Source: Lepas anatifera (Eukaryota > Arthropoda > Thecostraca > Lepadidae). From it: 64,000 bases of DNA. The DNA is taken from positions 248,001 to 312,000 of the forward strand of contig JAOTON010000334.1 of NCBI GenBank assembly GCA_034440635.1. Reading direction: 5' to 3'. Shown in pieces: positions 35,756-47,840 of the stretch. A model generated the notes under the pieces. It was not told the origin of the DNA and did no database searches. It saw only the letters and a list, made by a program, of their open reading frames with translations. Each line of letters begins with the position of its first letter. The stretch's first letter is position 1. The position numbers were made by a program, and so were the translations under genes.

Positions 35756-36595
35756 GTGAAGCAAAAATGAACTGATAAACTTACCACTTTGAAATGTATT
35801 TTACGACTTATAGCGCGGAAGCCGTAAGCGATAAGTGGGGGGGGTATGAGTGAGAAAAATGACGGCAACGAAGTTTTCTATCCAGCCGTGTTAAGTTCAA
35901 TACCGTAGCTATCATGGTCTGGAAACTAGGGGCTGAGAAAAAAATTTTGAAAACTTATATTTTATTTTTACCTATAAAATAAATAGTTTCAGTCTGAAAG
36001 TTTTTATCTCTAAATATATAATAAAGGAGGCTATTTACTTTTATTTTCTGAAATGGGAACTAATTTTTATCAATTAGATCGGAAGATATAAGCGTTTGAA
36101 TGATACTTTGGGAAATGCAGACCTTCACGGAATGGGCCAAAAAGGACCCTTAAATTTCCGTTTTTGTTTTGTTTCTAAGTTTGTGCAGTACTGCACAAAC
36201 CGGCCTTTAAGTTGATATTTGACTCAGAACCTGAACTGCTGTAGCTTTAGATATTTCGAGCCTGTAGTTTAGACCATGAGTTTTATGCCAAATTTAGGGT
36301 GCAAAAATTAAAAAGCTAATTTAGAGCCTTAAATTTAAAGCTTTTTCTTTCAAACTTTTTGTGTGAACTACAAATTTGTCTGATGTAAAGGGTGCAAGTT
36401 GGAAGACTGTAGATGAATTAGCAAAAAATAGAAAAATAAAAGTTAAAAATCACATAATGCAAAATTCTGGGAAAAATTTTGAAACTTTTCAAAATTGACA
36501 ACCGTGGTTCTTATTCATTTGGAAGTGCCTTCTATCCACAAATGTTTTAGGTCTCTGATACCAGTGCTCAGAACAGACAATAACAACAACAACAA
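35756..36595. repeat. R module, copy 6
   Basis: Perfect 22-bp palindrome at 36179-36200 although its immediate flank has changed (CTAAG for CTGTG). Confidence 0.75.
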
Positions 36596-37021
36596 CCTCG
36601 GCCTGCGGCCTCGGCAGGTGCCGATCTGGCGCAGGGGAAGCCGGTGACAATGTACGTTAGCCAAACAGTTCGATTGACCGGCGAGTTTTTTTCAGCAGTT
36701 TGATACTTATAACAACGCAATGTTGAAGTTTTAGGTTTTGTGTTCCCATTATGGCTCCATTCAATCCCCTGTCTAGGCCCATGTTTTCCTAAATTAGCAT
36801 GTCTCTGCATACTGCACCACGCCTGCCCTCTGTTCATATCATCAAAGAAATAAACACACGCATAATGTTTGTTTTGTTAAGCAAAGACTGGGCATGACGA
36901 GAAGAAAGGGGATACGATATAAAATATGATGGGTTTTCCGACGGTATTTCACCTATACCTGCAGATTTTCACCCAATTCAGCCTATTTGTTACCGAGTTA
37001 TGCCCCAGCTCAAAAACTCAG
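36596..37021. repeat. S module, copy 8
   Basis: Standard S module with small changes (GCAGGGGAAGCCGG in place of GCAGGAGAAGCCGG, one base off in the pairing motif; no hairpin unit is present next to it). Confidence 0.75.
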
Positions 37022-38101
37022 CCCTACCACCGAACTGATGTCCTGGATCCGCCTATGCTCGAGCTCCTTACCCCACCCCGTTACATATGTCCTGGATCTG
37101 CCTATGCTCGAACTCCGTAGCCCCACCTCTATACTGCCCTGGATCCGCCTATGCTTGAAATCCTTAGCCTCACCTCCGTACAGATGTCCTGGATCCGCCT
37201 ATGCTGGATCTCCTTAGCCCAATCCCCGTACCGATATGCTGGATCCGCCTATGCTCAAACTCCTTAGCCTCTACCCCCGTACTGATATCCTGGCTCCGCT
37301 TATGCTCGAGCTCCTTAGCCCCACCCTCGTACTGATATCCTGGATTCGCCTATGCTCAAACTCTTTAGCCCCTACCCCCGTGCTGATGCCCTGGATCCGC
37401 TTATGCTCGAGCTCCTTAGCCCCACCCCCGTACTGATGTCCTTGATCCGCCTATACTCGAGTCCCTTAGCCCCACCCCCGTACTGATGTCCTGGATCCGC
37501 CTCTGTTCGAGCTCTTTAGCCCCATACCCATACTTATGTCCTGGATCCGCCTATGCTCCAGCTCCTTAGCCCCACCCCCGTACAGATGTCCTGGATCCGC
37601 CTATGCTCGACCTCCTTAGCCCCACCCCCCGTACTGATGTCCTTGATCCGCCTCTGCTCAAACTCCTTAGCCCCACCCCCGTACTGATGTCCTGGTTCCG
37701 CCTATGCTCAAACTCCTTAGCCCCACCCCTGTACTGATGTCCTGGATCCGCCTATGCTCGAGCTCCTTAGCCCCACCTCTGTGCTGATGTCCTGGATCCG
37801 CCTATGCTGGAGCTCCTTAGCCCCACCCCCTGCTGATGTCCTGGATCCGCCTATGCTTTAGCTCCTTAGCCCCACCCCCGTATTGATGTCCTGGATCCGC
37901 TTATGCTCGAGGTCCCGAGTTCCAACCCGCTCCTGATGTCCTGGATCCGCCTGTGCTCGAGCTCCTTAGCCCCCACCCCGTACTGATGTCCTGGATCCGC
38001 CTATGCTCGAGCTCACTAGACCCACCCCGGTACTGATGTCTTGGATCTGCCTATGCGCGAGCTCCTTAGCCCCACCCCCATACTAATGGCCTGGATCCGC
38101 C
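37022..38101. repeat. 50-bp VNTR block 7
   Basis: About 21 units in the same order as block 5 with a few missing. It ends in a P module. Confidence 0.95.
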
Positions 38102-38865
38102 ACTGCTTATTAAGTTTATTTAAGCAGGGAGTGCAAGGAGTCACGTGTCATGGTATTACCACAAAGAGGTTTATTCGGCTGGGAAAGAAATGGTGTGCAA
38201 CGGTGGATCCTTTGGCCAGTGCTACCTATGGTTAGAGGATGCATTAACTAGTGGGTAGATAGATAGACAGATGATAATCTTTTATTGGACGGAAACAATA
38301 TGACAGTTATAACAAATAGATTGACGCAAAAGCCCGAAGGCTTAAGTGGTGGGGCCTCTCTTATCTCTGTCATAAAACACGTCACTTTTACCGGACCTAT
38401 CACACACATACACAGTAAGATTTGGACACACATAAAGAAACAAAACACAACAAACCAAACAAGCAAACCAGTTCCTGACCACCATTTTGTTTTTTATTCG
38501 TCGCAAGTCGCCGCAGCGAGCGGGACCCTACCGCACGGCCGCCACCCGGCCGTCCGACTGATATGAATATCTAATAGACAACGCGCCCGCCGCACGAGTA
38601 GAGGAGCCGAAACGAGACAGACTACCCTGCCACCACCGGGCATTCGCGCTAGTCTATAGCATGCGTAGATAGCTATGGTATCTGTCTCGCATAGCAGCTA
38701 CCAGTGCGCCGCCCGCACCGACGCTACGGCCGAACGGCGGGGTGAGGTTTCGAGCGGGAAACATACTAGCATTGTGGATTACATTTAATTAAAGGTACAC
38801 TGTTGTTGCTATGATATGCAACCTGCTGCGATGGAAAGATATGTCTTTGAACTAGCTTTTTGCCG
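38102..38865. repeat. P module, copy 5
   Basis: Near-identical to copy 2. Confidence 0.7.
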
Positions 38866-39729
38866 AATTTTATCCACTTCCATCTATATTAACCATTCGA
38901 AATCCTGGTGTGAAGCAAAAATGAACCGATAAAATTACCACTTCAAAATGTATTTTACGGCTGTTAACGCGGAAGCCGTAAGAGATAAGTGGGGGGTATC
39001 AGTGAGAAAAACGACGGCAACGAAGTTTTCTATCCAGCCGTGTTAAGTTCAATACCGTAGCTATCATGGTCTGGAAACCAGGGGGCAGAGAATAAAAATT
39101 TTAAAAACTTATATTTTATTTTTGCCTATAAAATAAAAAGTTTCAGCCTGAAACTTTTTATCTCTAAATATATAATAAAGGAGGCTATTCTCTTTTATTA
39201 TCTGAAATGGGAACTAATTTTTATCAGTTAGATCGGAAGATATAAGGGTTTGAATGATATTTTGGGAATGCAGACCTTCACGGAATGGGCCAAAAAGGAC
39301 CCTTAAATTTCCGTTTTTGTTTTGTTTCTGTGTTTGTGCAGTACTGCACAAACCGAACTTTAAATTGATATTTGACTCAGAACCTGAACTGCTGTAGCTT
39401 CAGATATTTCGAGCCTGTAGTTTAGACCATGAGTTTTATGGCAAATTTAGGGTGCAAAGTTTAAAAGCTAATTTAGAGCCCTAAATTTAAAGCTTTTTCT
39501 TTTCAACTTTTTGTGTGAACTACAAATTCTCCTGATGTTAAAGGGTGCAAGTTTGAAGAGTCTAGATGAATTAGCAAAAAATAGAAAAATAAAAGTTAAA
39601 AATCACATAATGCAAAATTCTGGCCAAAATTTTAAAAATTTTGAAAATTGACAACCGTGGTGCTTATTCATTTGGAAGTGCCTTCTATCCACAAAAGTTT
39701 TAGGTCTCTGATACCAGCGCTCAGAACAG

Positions 39730-39730
<1 letters not shown>
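38866..39730. repeat. R module, copy 7
   Basis: Perfect 22-bp palindrome at 39332-39353. Confidence 0.75.

Positions 39731-39767
<37 letters not shown>
39731..39767. repeat. CAA microsatellite
   Basis: About 12 CAA triplets. Confidence 0.9.
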
Positions 39768-39768
<1 letters not shown>

Positions 39769-40280
39769 GACAACCACGACGAGACCGGAAAAACTGTCAG
39801 AATAGAAGCCGTTTCTTACTTCGTTCGTCACCGGCTTCTGACAACGACGACGACGAGACCGGAAAAACTGTCAGAATAGAAGCCGTTTCTTACTTCGTTC
39901 GTCACCGGCTTCTGACAACGACGACGACGAGACCGGAAAAACTGTCAGAATAGAAGCCGTTTCTTACTTCGTTCGTCACCGGCTTCTGACAACAACAGAC
40001 CACGACGAGACCCGTCTGAGCGGCCAGAATAGAGCCGCTTGAGAAATCTCAATGCGCTTCGCTCCATGGATTTCGTCATACGGCTCTGACAGACCACGAC
40101 GAGACCCGTCTGAGCGGCCAGAATAGAGCCGCTTGAGAAATCTCAATGCGCTTCGCTCCATGGATTTCGTCATGCGGCTCTGACAGACCACGACGAGACC
40201 CGTCTGAGCGGCCAGAATAGAGCCGCTTGAGAAATCTCAATGCGCTTCGCTCCATGGATTTCGTCATGCGGCTCTGACAG
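39768..40280. repeat. Hairpin array: three family 1 then three family 2 units
   Basis: GAGACC recurs at 39781, 39855 and 39929 (period 74, family 1) and at 40007, 40101 and 40195 (period 94, family 2). Arms are AGAAGCCG with CGGCTTCT in the first family and AGAGCCGC with GCGGCTCT in the second. The array marks the right-hand end of the repeat region; no S module follows. Confidence 0.9.
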
Positions 40281-41280
40281 ATGTATGCACCTCCGAGAAA
40301 TGTTTAGGTGTTATTCATAGGTATATACATACAGCTCTTATTGGTGACTGCTTTCGCGCTCCCGATCAGACATCTTCGGCTAATGTATGACAATATAAAA
40401 ACACGTGCGGGTGTATGCATATAACTGTTGACTTCCTGATTCTGGTCTAGTTCCACGCGTTTGCTCGAAATTTGAAATCCATAAAATCTTCCATTTGGTG
40501 CCTGTATTATAATATCTTTAAAGTGCATCCAAATGCAATTTGAACGTAGGTAAATAAATGTTGGACGTAGGTAGCTCAATTTTTTCCAAAAAACCACGTC
40601 TTGTCGGGGAGACAGGGGTTACTTGCAGTAAGTTGAAACGGGAAGGCTCCGCTGTTTCTGGAGAGATAGCGTTGTGATTGCAACTGCGCATGAACACAAA
40701 CACAACCGCTCGTCTTTAGTTGACCATCAACTGTCGTAATAGAAGGTAGGTAGTAGCTTGAAAACAGCACAAAACTGTTTTTAGACCGAGTGTAGTTTAT
40801 TCTCAGCCAAATAGCAAACTAGCAATAGCTCTGTAGCTGCTGGAAATAAAAGTTACACAACAAATTAGTACCCATTGCCTGTCTAGAAAAATGACACCTG
40901 CCGTTCACAAAAATGCCCCTCGCAGTGCTCCTCTGACGAGCACTTATCATCCCGTTTCTGCCTAGGTATAACTTCCCCATGCCTTAGTGAAGACATTTTA
41001 AAATCATAGGTAAATGACCTTAATCGATATGAATCCCTCATTCTCAGCAAATACTGCGGTGGGACTTCCCCTGTTCTCAGCCTATCCCCAGGGCCTTTGT
41101 GCGGTTACTGCATAGGTACATACTCTCCACATATCTCGATAGGTCATCAGCATGTCCCACGTTTGAGTTTTTCGATCGGGTTTAGATTTGACGATTGTTG
41201 CGATTTTTTCATTTTCATCAATTTCATCCAAAGATTGATATCTAAAGCAGACGTTTTAAGTGAATGACGGTTGTGGGCTT
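40281..41280. other. No gene recognised
   Basis: Unique-looking sequence after the array. Several short frames on the minus strand (40304-40770) show no domain I recognise. Confidence 0.5.
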
Positions 41281-41284
41281 TTAA

Positions 41285-42310
41285 CCCTCGCCCCACCGGG
41301 GGGGCATCGATGGCCCCCTAAGGTTTTTCCGGGATAGCAGAAAAACGACGAGGCGCAGCACCACGGTTCAGGGCTCTACCTCTCACTGCATCATTTTCCC
41401 ATCATCCCTGAAATTTTTTACCCCGGGTCACCCAAGGTCAGGTCACCAGACGAGGTCAACCAAGGTCTTCTCACTTCACTTTAGAGCTCTGTAAGAGCTA
41501 CATTTCAAAGTCGATCGATTTGAAACTTCCTACACTTCATAACCCCTCCAGGGTCTACAAGGTGTATATCCGGGATTTTTCGATTTCGTGCCCTGAGGTC
41601 AGGTCACGAGGCGACCTCTCCTATTGGAAAAGCATAGGGGAAAAGTTGTTTCATGATATAAAAGCCACAAAAATGATTGCAAATACTCAGACTGCTCAGA
41701 AAAACGTTTTTGGACACCCCTTTCACGGATCCCAGGGGTCATATTTGCCCTTTGACTTTTCCAAGGTCATCCAAGGTCACCATAGGTCAAAAACAGTATT
41801 TTGGCAATAACTTTTGACCTAATTAAGCTAGAGCGGTGAAACAAACACCATCGTGTTTGTCTTGTCACTGGCTTTCATTTGATATATGGCAAGGTCACTT
41901 TCTGACCTTTCGTGACCTCAGGTCATATTAGGTCACGAGGTGACCTCTGGAGGTCAAACCACTGGCGGGAGGTATTTACGTTCCACATAGCGGAAAAAGT
42001 ACTGGCAATTTGCTATCAAATGTACTTTACCAGGCCTCAATAGCTCTAATGACATAAGAGTTATGCCCAGTTTGCTCAATCATTGCATATTTGAGTGAAA
42101 ATAGCCGATCTTGACCTAATTTGACCTCTGGAGGTCAAACCATTGACATGAGCACTAAAACATGCCAAGTAATTTCTTACTGAATTCACGCAAGCTTTCT
42201 ATTGCACTTTGAGATTTGCGCTAACGCCCATATTTTCGGAGTTAGAGGGGGCCATCGATGGCCCCCCCCGGTGGGGCGAAGGTGGCGCCGGACCCCCGGT
42301 GGGGCGCGGG
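41285..42310 (+). mobile_element. piggyBac-like MITE rich in AGGTCA half-sites
   Basis: Ends CCCTCGCCCCACCGGGGG on the left and the complement-type GGTGGGGCGCGGG on the right. It is flanked by TTAA at 41281-41284 and 42311-42314. TTAA targets with CCC...GGG ends define piggyBac-type elements. A second inner pair, GCATCGATGGCCCCC and its inverse, follows. The interior has at least 15 AGGTCA or TGACCT hexamers, including everted repeats with a 4-base gap at 41941-41956 and 42122-42137. No transposase is encoded. Confidence 0.85.
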
Positions 42311-42394
42311 TTAAAAGTTTCCGCAGGGGGATTGGAACTGGGCCAAAATCCGTGGCACCAGTTAGGAATTGAACTGAAACCAATCACATAATAT

Positions 42395-44140
42395 TTCGAA
42401 CTATTTTATTTTCCTTTACGGCACAAAATAAAACTCCACGTCAGCGTGAAGGTAGCACCTCATGCTGTCATATACGATAAACTTTGTTATCTGGTTGCGC
42501 CATGAAAAAATGCGAATATAAATTAAGTATTTTTAGCTAAAACAGACTTTTATTAGGAACCAAAATGACCCTTAAAAGGAATGTGGTACCTTGATGACGA
42601 GATTTGAACTTATATATTCATGTGATAAACCATGAGAAGAAATCACTCACCGATATCTCATTTGTTTAAGATCTATATTTAATAAGCAATTGGGCCAAAA
42701 TCAATCCATACATTAATACACATTTTCTACATTCCAGCAGAAACAATCCATATATTATGCATTTTCCGGGCCCAATTTCTACAATTTTCGTAAAAATTTT
42801 AACCATTTGGCATGTCATTGTAAAGCAGCTATCATTCATCCCAAAACTATCACCCGCTAAAGTTGACGCTGACTATGCTTTTCTGCAACCGACACGCCAG
42901 ACACCTCAGTTTTGTAGTTCTTGCTACATGGCTTGGCCGCATTATCGACAAATTTATGTTAAATTCTTAGGAAATTTCTAAAACTGCCAGAAGCCGATAT
43001 TTAGCTCGTGAAGAAGCTGCACTGTAGGCCGGTTTTTAAATTCAATCAAGTCTATTTCAGCAATTTCATAAACAAACTCAAATGGTGGCCAAGTAGACAA
43101 GAAATACCTCTTTCCAGTATGGGGAGCCCCGCAGTTCAAACCAACCAATAGCCACACCAGAAAACAGCTTCTCCGGTGAGTCAAATTTGGAACTAGCACT
43201 AACTGGCTAAAAACGTGGAACGCTAAAAAACGCTAAAACGTGGAATGTGATTTGTACGCTAAAGACGCCCGAATTGGCAAAATAATCAGCAACATGATTG
43301 TGGCCAATAAATGGTAGACATAGACAACTGGCCTGCTCCATGTTCTAACACTGAAGCACCGGGCCGGACAAGCTGTCACAAGAACATTGCACAAAACCAA
43401 ACCCGGTACACACGAACTAGTGGTGAGAACATTAAACGAAATGTAACAACTTGTGCAATTTTAGCCTGCAGTGGTTTTAAGAGCATTTCTTATTAAAAAT
43501 GATGAAATAGAACTTGCTTCTGCGGAGAAGTGACTATATCAATGTTCCGTAATATTTGATTTTCCGGCACAAAACCTTCACATCAGCGTGAAGGAAGCAC
43601 CTCATGCGGCCATATGCGATAAACTTTGCTACCTGGCTGCGCCACGAAATAATACGAATACAAATGGAGTATTTACAACTAAAACGATATTTTATTAGAG
43701 ACCAAAGTGACACTTAAAATTAGGAGTAATTGAATTAGGAGCATTTTAGTCGAAAATCATTAAAATGTCCATGATTTTTTTTCTGAAAGATGTACAATAA
43801 GCTCAATTTTGGATATTTAAAATGTTCCTCTATGGTAAGAAATAAAACTTTGCCTGTGAACGACGTCATGATCTAGCAACTACTACCATATTCAATGGGC
43901 TTCAGTAGGCTGACTACTCACCGTAACGTCAGCATGTCGTTATGCCAACAGATGCCAATTGCGGCCGGCTCCTTGAGTGCATTTTGGCTAGATTTCAGGT
44001 AGGTTTTTTAGCTTTTCTCTACGGAGATTTCGAGTTCCAAGGCAAATGATACGTTGAGTACCGGGTTTTCCAGCATGCTTTACAACTTGGCTTTCTCAGT
44101 TACAATCACGTTATAAAGGTGCCACATTCCCTTTAATTAA
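42395..44140. repeat. Diverged direct and inverted repeat set
   Basis: About 170 bp at 42419-42590 is repeated directly at 43563-43735, sharing CAGCGTGAAGG, AGCACCTCATGC, CGATAAACTTTG and TTTTATTAG. A third, inverted piece near 44105-44140 matches the end of the first copy (GGAATGTGG and its neighbours). This could be a degraded transposon pair. No gene is seen between. Confidence 0.5.
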
Positions 44141-44807
44141 GGCAGATGAGTGTGGTTAAGATAGTTTCTTTACTCGAATTAAATTAAAAAGGAAACTGCA
44201 GAGCTTAAATTTTCGCATGTTCACGACAACGAAAAGGCGAGCAAGCAAAAACTACCTTGAAACACTGCCAACATCGCTTTGAAGAAGCACTGCTCAAGAA
44301 GAAGTCGGAAAAGTAGCTCAAGAGAAGGTAGGAAGTACATGGTAATTTCCTACTTACCTACTCTTTTTACATCCTTTTGGCAGAGATATGGCGAACTGGC
44401 TCAACCCTATCTGGCCTTTCAATCTGCTCTGGTGCTAAACATTGACAGAGTCTCTTCAGTATCACAATGAGGAAATAATTCAGCGTGGCTTGATCGAATA
44501 GCAGAATAGGTCCCAATTATCTGGAACTTTTACGAAGTGACTCGGTTAGATTTTTAGCGATGGCTTATGCATGCTATCAGTGACAGCTTTAGTCTTGAAG
44601 TCTTGAATAAGTGAGAACCGGCTGGCGGCGGCGTGCTGTCGTCCCCACGCATGCGTAGAGAGCCCGCCCCCGAACTCTGAGACCGCAACTAACCAATTTC
44701 CCTTAAAAAGTATATTATTCTCACCATCCTTGCTACTTTGTCCCCCCAAACGTCTTGCTTGATCTGATGTTGCTTAACTCCCGGCCATGAAGTATTGTCG
44801 AGCATCA
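44141..44807. other. No gene recognised
   Basis: Short frames only, no domain and no clear repeat. Confidence 0.4.
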
Positions 44808-44815
44808 TAGGCGGA

Positions 44816-45057
44816 TCCAGGGGGGAAAGGGGGAGGCACGTGCCCCCCCATCGACCCTTGGCGCCCCCTGAAAGGTCGATGGCGCCCCCTGAAATGTCGC
44901 TTCCCACCCCACCCCCCAGGATGCGAAAGTCGGCGCCCACCGATAGGATTTGGCGCCCACCTGATAGCTTTTGCCGGTCATAAGTGGCGCCCCCTGGTCC
45001 GGATGGCGCCCCCCGGGAAGGTGCCCCCCCCGATCGGCAATCCTGGATCCGCCTATG
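44816..45057 (+). mobile_element. Complete hAT-type MITE, 242 bp
   Basis: Perfect 16-bp terminal inverted repeats, CATAGGCGGATCCAGG and CCTGGATCCGCCTATG. Flanking 8-mers TCGAGCAT (44808-44815) and TCGAGTAT (45058-45065) differ at one position, which fits the 8-bp duplication of the hAT superfamily. The interior is made of GGCGCCCCCTGAAA-like segments. This is the reference copy for the array MITEs. Confidence 0.85.
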
Positions 45058-45518
45058 TCGAGTATAGCGATGTAAATAAGTTTGCCTGAAGTGTTTAACC
45101 TACATTAAACAGGGTGGGCCCAGTGTAAGGGGCAGAAGCATATTGGCCCTACTGAAGATATTGACCAATGCCAATGATAATTGGCTAAAATACAGATCGC
45201 TACAGCCAACGGGCGTTTTTCTAGCTCTCTTGGTTTCAATGATGTAAAGGGGGGGCGAAAGCTCCTCTCCCTACCGATTCTGATATTTTCATGACGTCGG
45301 ACTCGATAACGTCCGTAGAGAAGAATAAGACAATTCGAGACTCCAACAGAACGTTTAGAGAGAGGGGGGTTCTGAAACGAGAAACTATAAAGCAGAATTT
45401 ACAGCAGGTTACAATTTACAGAAATTCAAGACGAGTGAAGCCAAAACGAGGCGATTCGAAAATACTGAGTCTTTGCTAATGCGGTAGATGGTCTCTTTCC
45501 TGGTTTATCAACGCATTA

Positions 45519-45606
45519 GTTGGCAGGGTTAGGATTTTGATAGGATGACGTCGCCAACTCCTTCCCTGTTGGAAGGGTCTCTCGACTGAGCTATCTCATC
45601 TTGCCC
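45519..45606 (-). mobile_element. SINE fragment
   Basis: Shares GTCGCCAACTC and CCCTGTTGGAAGGG with the SINE body at 18333-18517; the tRNA head is missing or replaced by CTCGACTGAGCTATCTCATC, which itself resembles a tRNA A-box region. Confidence 0.5.
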
Positions 45607-45671
45607 GACAGGAAAAGCACCGCTGAGTTTCCAGTAAGCTTTTCTGTTTCCAGCAAGCTTTTCTCTTTCCT

Positions 45672-46275
45672 GCAATGTCATCTACCGCCTAAGACCAGGC
45701 CGAATGATCCGGGCAAGAAGGTCATCTACCGCCTCAGAACAGGCCTTGTGGTCCCGGAAAGAAAGTCATCTACCGCCTTAGACCAGGGCAAGTGGCCTGG
45801 GGAGAGGACGTCTACTGCCCCAGACTAGGTCGATTGGCCCGGGCAAGATGGTCATCTAGCGCCTCAGAACAGGCCTAGTGATCCGGGCAAGGCCATCTAC
45901 CGCTTCAGAACAGGCCTAGTGGTCCGAGCAAGGTCATCAGACTAGGGTAAGACCATCAGCAAGGTCTCATACTAGGGCAAGTGGCCCGGAAAAGAAGGTC
46001 ATCTACTGCCTCAGACCAGGTCGATTGGCCCGGGCAAGAAGGTCATCTACCGCCTCAGAACAGGCCGAATGGTCCCGGGCAGAGAGCGTCTACTGCCTCA
46101 GACTAGGTCGATTGGCCCGGGCAAGATGGTCATCTAGCGCCTCAGACCAGGGTAAGAGGGTCATCTAGCGCCTCAAACCAGGGCAAGATGGTCAACTAGC
46201 GTCTCGACCAGGGCAAGAGGGGCGTCTAGCGCCTCAGACCAGGCCAAGAGGGTCGTCTACCGCGTCAGACTCGAT
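45672..46275. repeat. Diverged minisatellite, about 41-50 bp units
   Basis: Roughly a dozen copies of a unit with GGTCATCTACCGCCTCAGA, ACAGGCC and GGTCCGGGCAAGA elements. Unit length and sequence vary strongly, so the array is old. Confidence 0.85.
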
Positions 46276-47834
46276 CGAGTGACAGTCGTCGAGAAAGGCA
46301 GAGAAGCGGAGTACGTGGTTTCTCAAACGCTATAGGACAGCAACGCCCCTGGTGACGGCAATGCACAGCGATAGTCTGATAACGAAACACCTTTGGGATA
46401 TTTAAAGGAAAGCTTGACACAAGATTGACCCATTCAAGGAATCTCGCAACTAAGTGAACGCCACAGTTTAGCGCCGATATGGTTGAAATGACAAGGCATA
46501 ACCTTTGTGGTGTTTTGCACAGCTAACTCCAGACTCACATTTGTAATCAAATGGAAGATAGCCCTTTGAAAGGATGCTTTCTGGAAAAACATTGAACTTT
46601 CGATTATGGTAGAAAGCATTCTAATATTTCTAACGCATACTGTACATGTCAAAGACGTTTGAATTTTTTCACTTTAACCTTGCCCTGGTTGGAAAGGACA
46701 ATGTCATCGCCAGCGTAACGTAGCAGTAGAAGCGACTCCTGATTGGTGGATGGGGACTGGTAGCACCCTGTAGACGCTGAGTGTTACGGGGGGTTAATAT
46801 TTTGAGTGTGGAAAACTTTTTCTAAGAACACTCCTTGTTCCGCAAAGATGTTTCGAAACAGTTGACGTCAGCCTCTACTAGATGCGTCAAGTTTTGTTTT
46901 CTCAAACTCATTAGTAATTACCAGTCTGATTACGATTTACACCGTGCCTCAGAATCCAATGTCTGATCACTTTGCTGGTCCTAAAATATCCGACATAAGA
47001 AATACACAGATTAATTTAAGCAAGTAAATGGAAAAAGTCAGCGTATATGCCCTTGGTTAGACCCCACACCGGATGAAAACATTTATCAGAAGTAGTCACC
47101 CTCCAAAAGCAAAGCCCAATGAAGATAGTTCAAGCCACCAGGTAAATGCTCCACGTTTGCTTTCCTAAATAAAGCCAACGAGAAAAAACTTGCGAGTTAC
47201 CAGCTCATATCCAGTGAAAAGGAAAATGGTGCCATCGGATCGCGTTTCATGGCGATGATCATCGCCGTTGCAGACGCGAGCTCCAGTGACGATCAGCTTC
47301 CGCAGGCGACATCCCGCCGCTTACTACCCAGTCAAGGTCACAGTCTCCGCTGGGGGGAGCGATGACCTTGAGGACTACCAAACACGCCATCCACCAATGT
47401 CCTGACCGTGAGCTGGCTATGGCCACAGCGTTGCACGAGTTTCTTTCCTAAGAGGCGGGTCAAGGTCCCCGGATAACTAATGTTGAGGTTTTTTGTGCCT
47501 CAGGGAGGTCTCTGGGTATTCTGTGATGACAATTTGGCATCAAGACGCCAATCCAAGAGAAGACGAGGGTGTAAAAACGCTCCCGAGCCGGTCAATTTTC
47601 TACATAAATACTAGACGTTGGCCTAAAAACATTTTCTCGTGGTCACCTGAATCCTCAATAACCATCATTAAGCACACAGTCGGGTAAACCTTCGTTTGCA
47701 AGTGATGAAGGTTTTTTGTAACGCACATCTTGTGGCATGTCAGGCATAATCCATTCAGATGGTGGGACGGAAAACCTGCTGATGTATGGGAACATGAGAC
47801 GCACGGCACAGAACACCAACAAGCTGTACATCAG
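46276..47834. other. No gene recognised
   Basis: No coding region, RNA gene or clear repeat is visible between the minisatellite and the probable 3' end of ARL5. Confidence 0.45.
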
Positions 47835-47840
47835 TTTATT
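47835..47840 (-). terminator. Candidate ARL5 polyadenylation signal
   Basis: The first AATAAA on the minus strand I find downstream of the ARL5 stop codon, about 1.17 kb away. A closer non-canonical signal is possible. Confidence 0.3.

Noticed and set aside
3955..38101. Cloning-vector contamination suggested by BamHI, XhoI and SacI sites in each 50-bp unit
   Set aside because: The sites belong to a degenerate natural repeat whose GGATCC part comes from the MITE terminus; no vector backbone is seen.
39768..40280. CRISPR-like array
   Set aside because: The units are contiguous tandem repeats without unique spacers, in a eukaryotic genome, and no cas gene is present.
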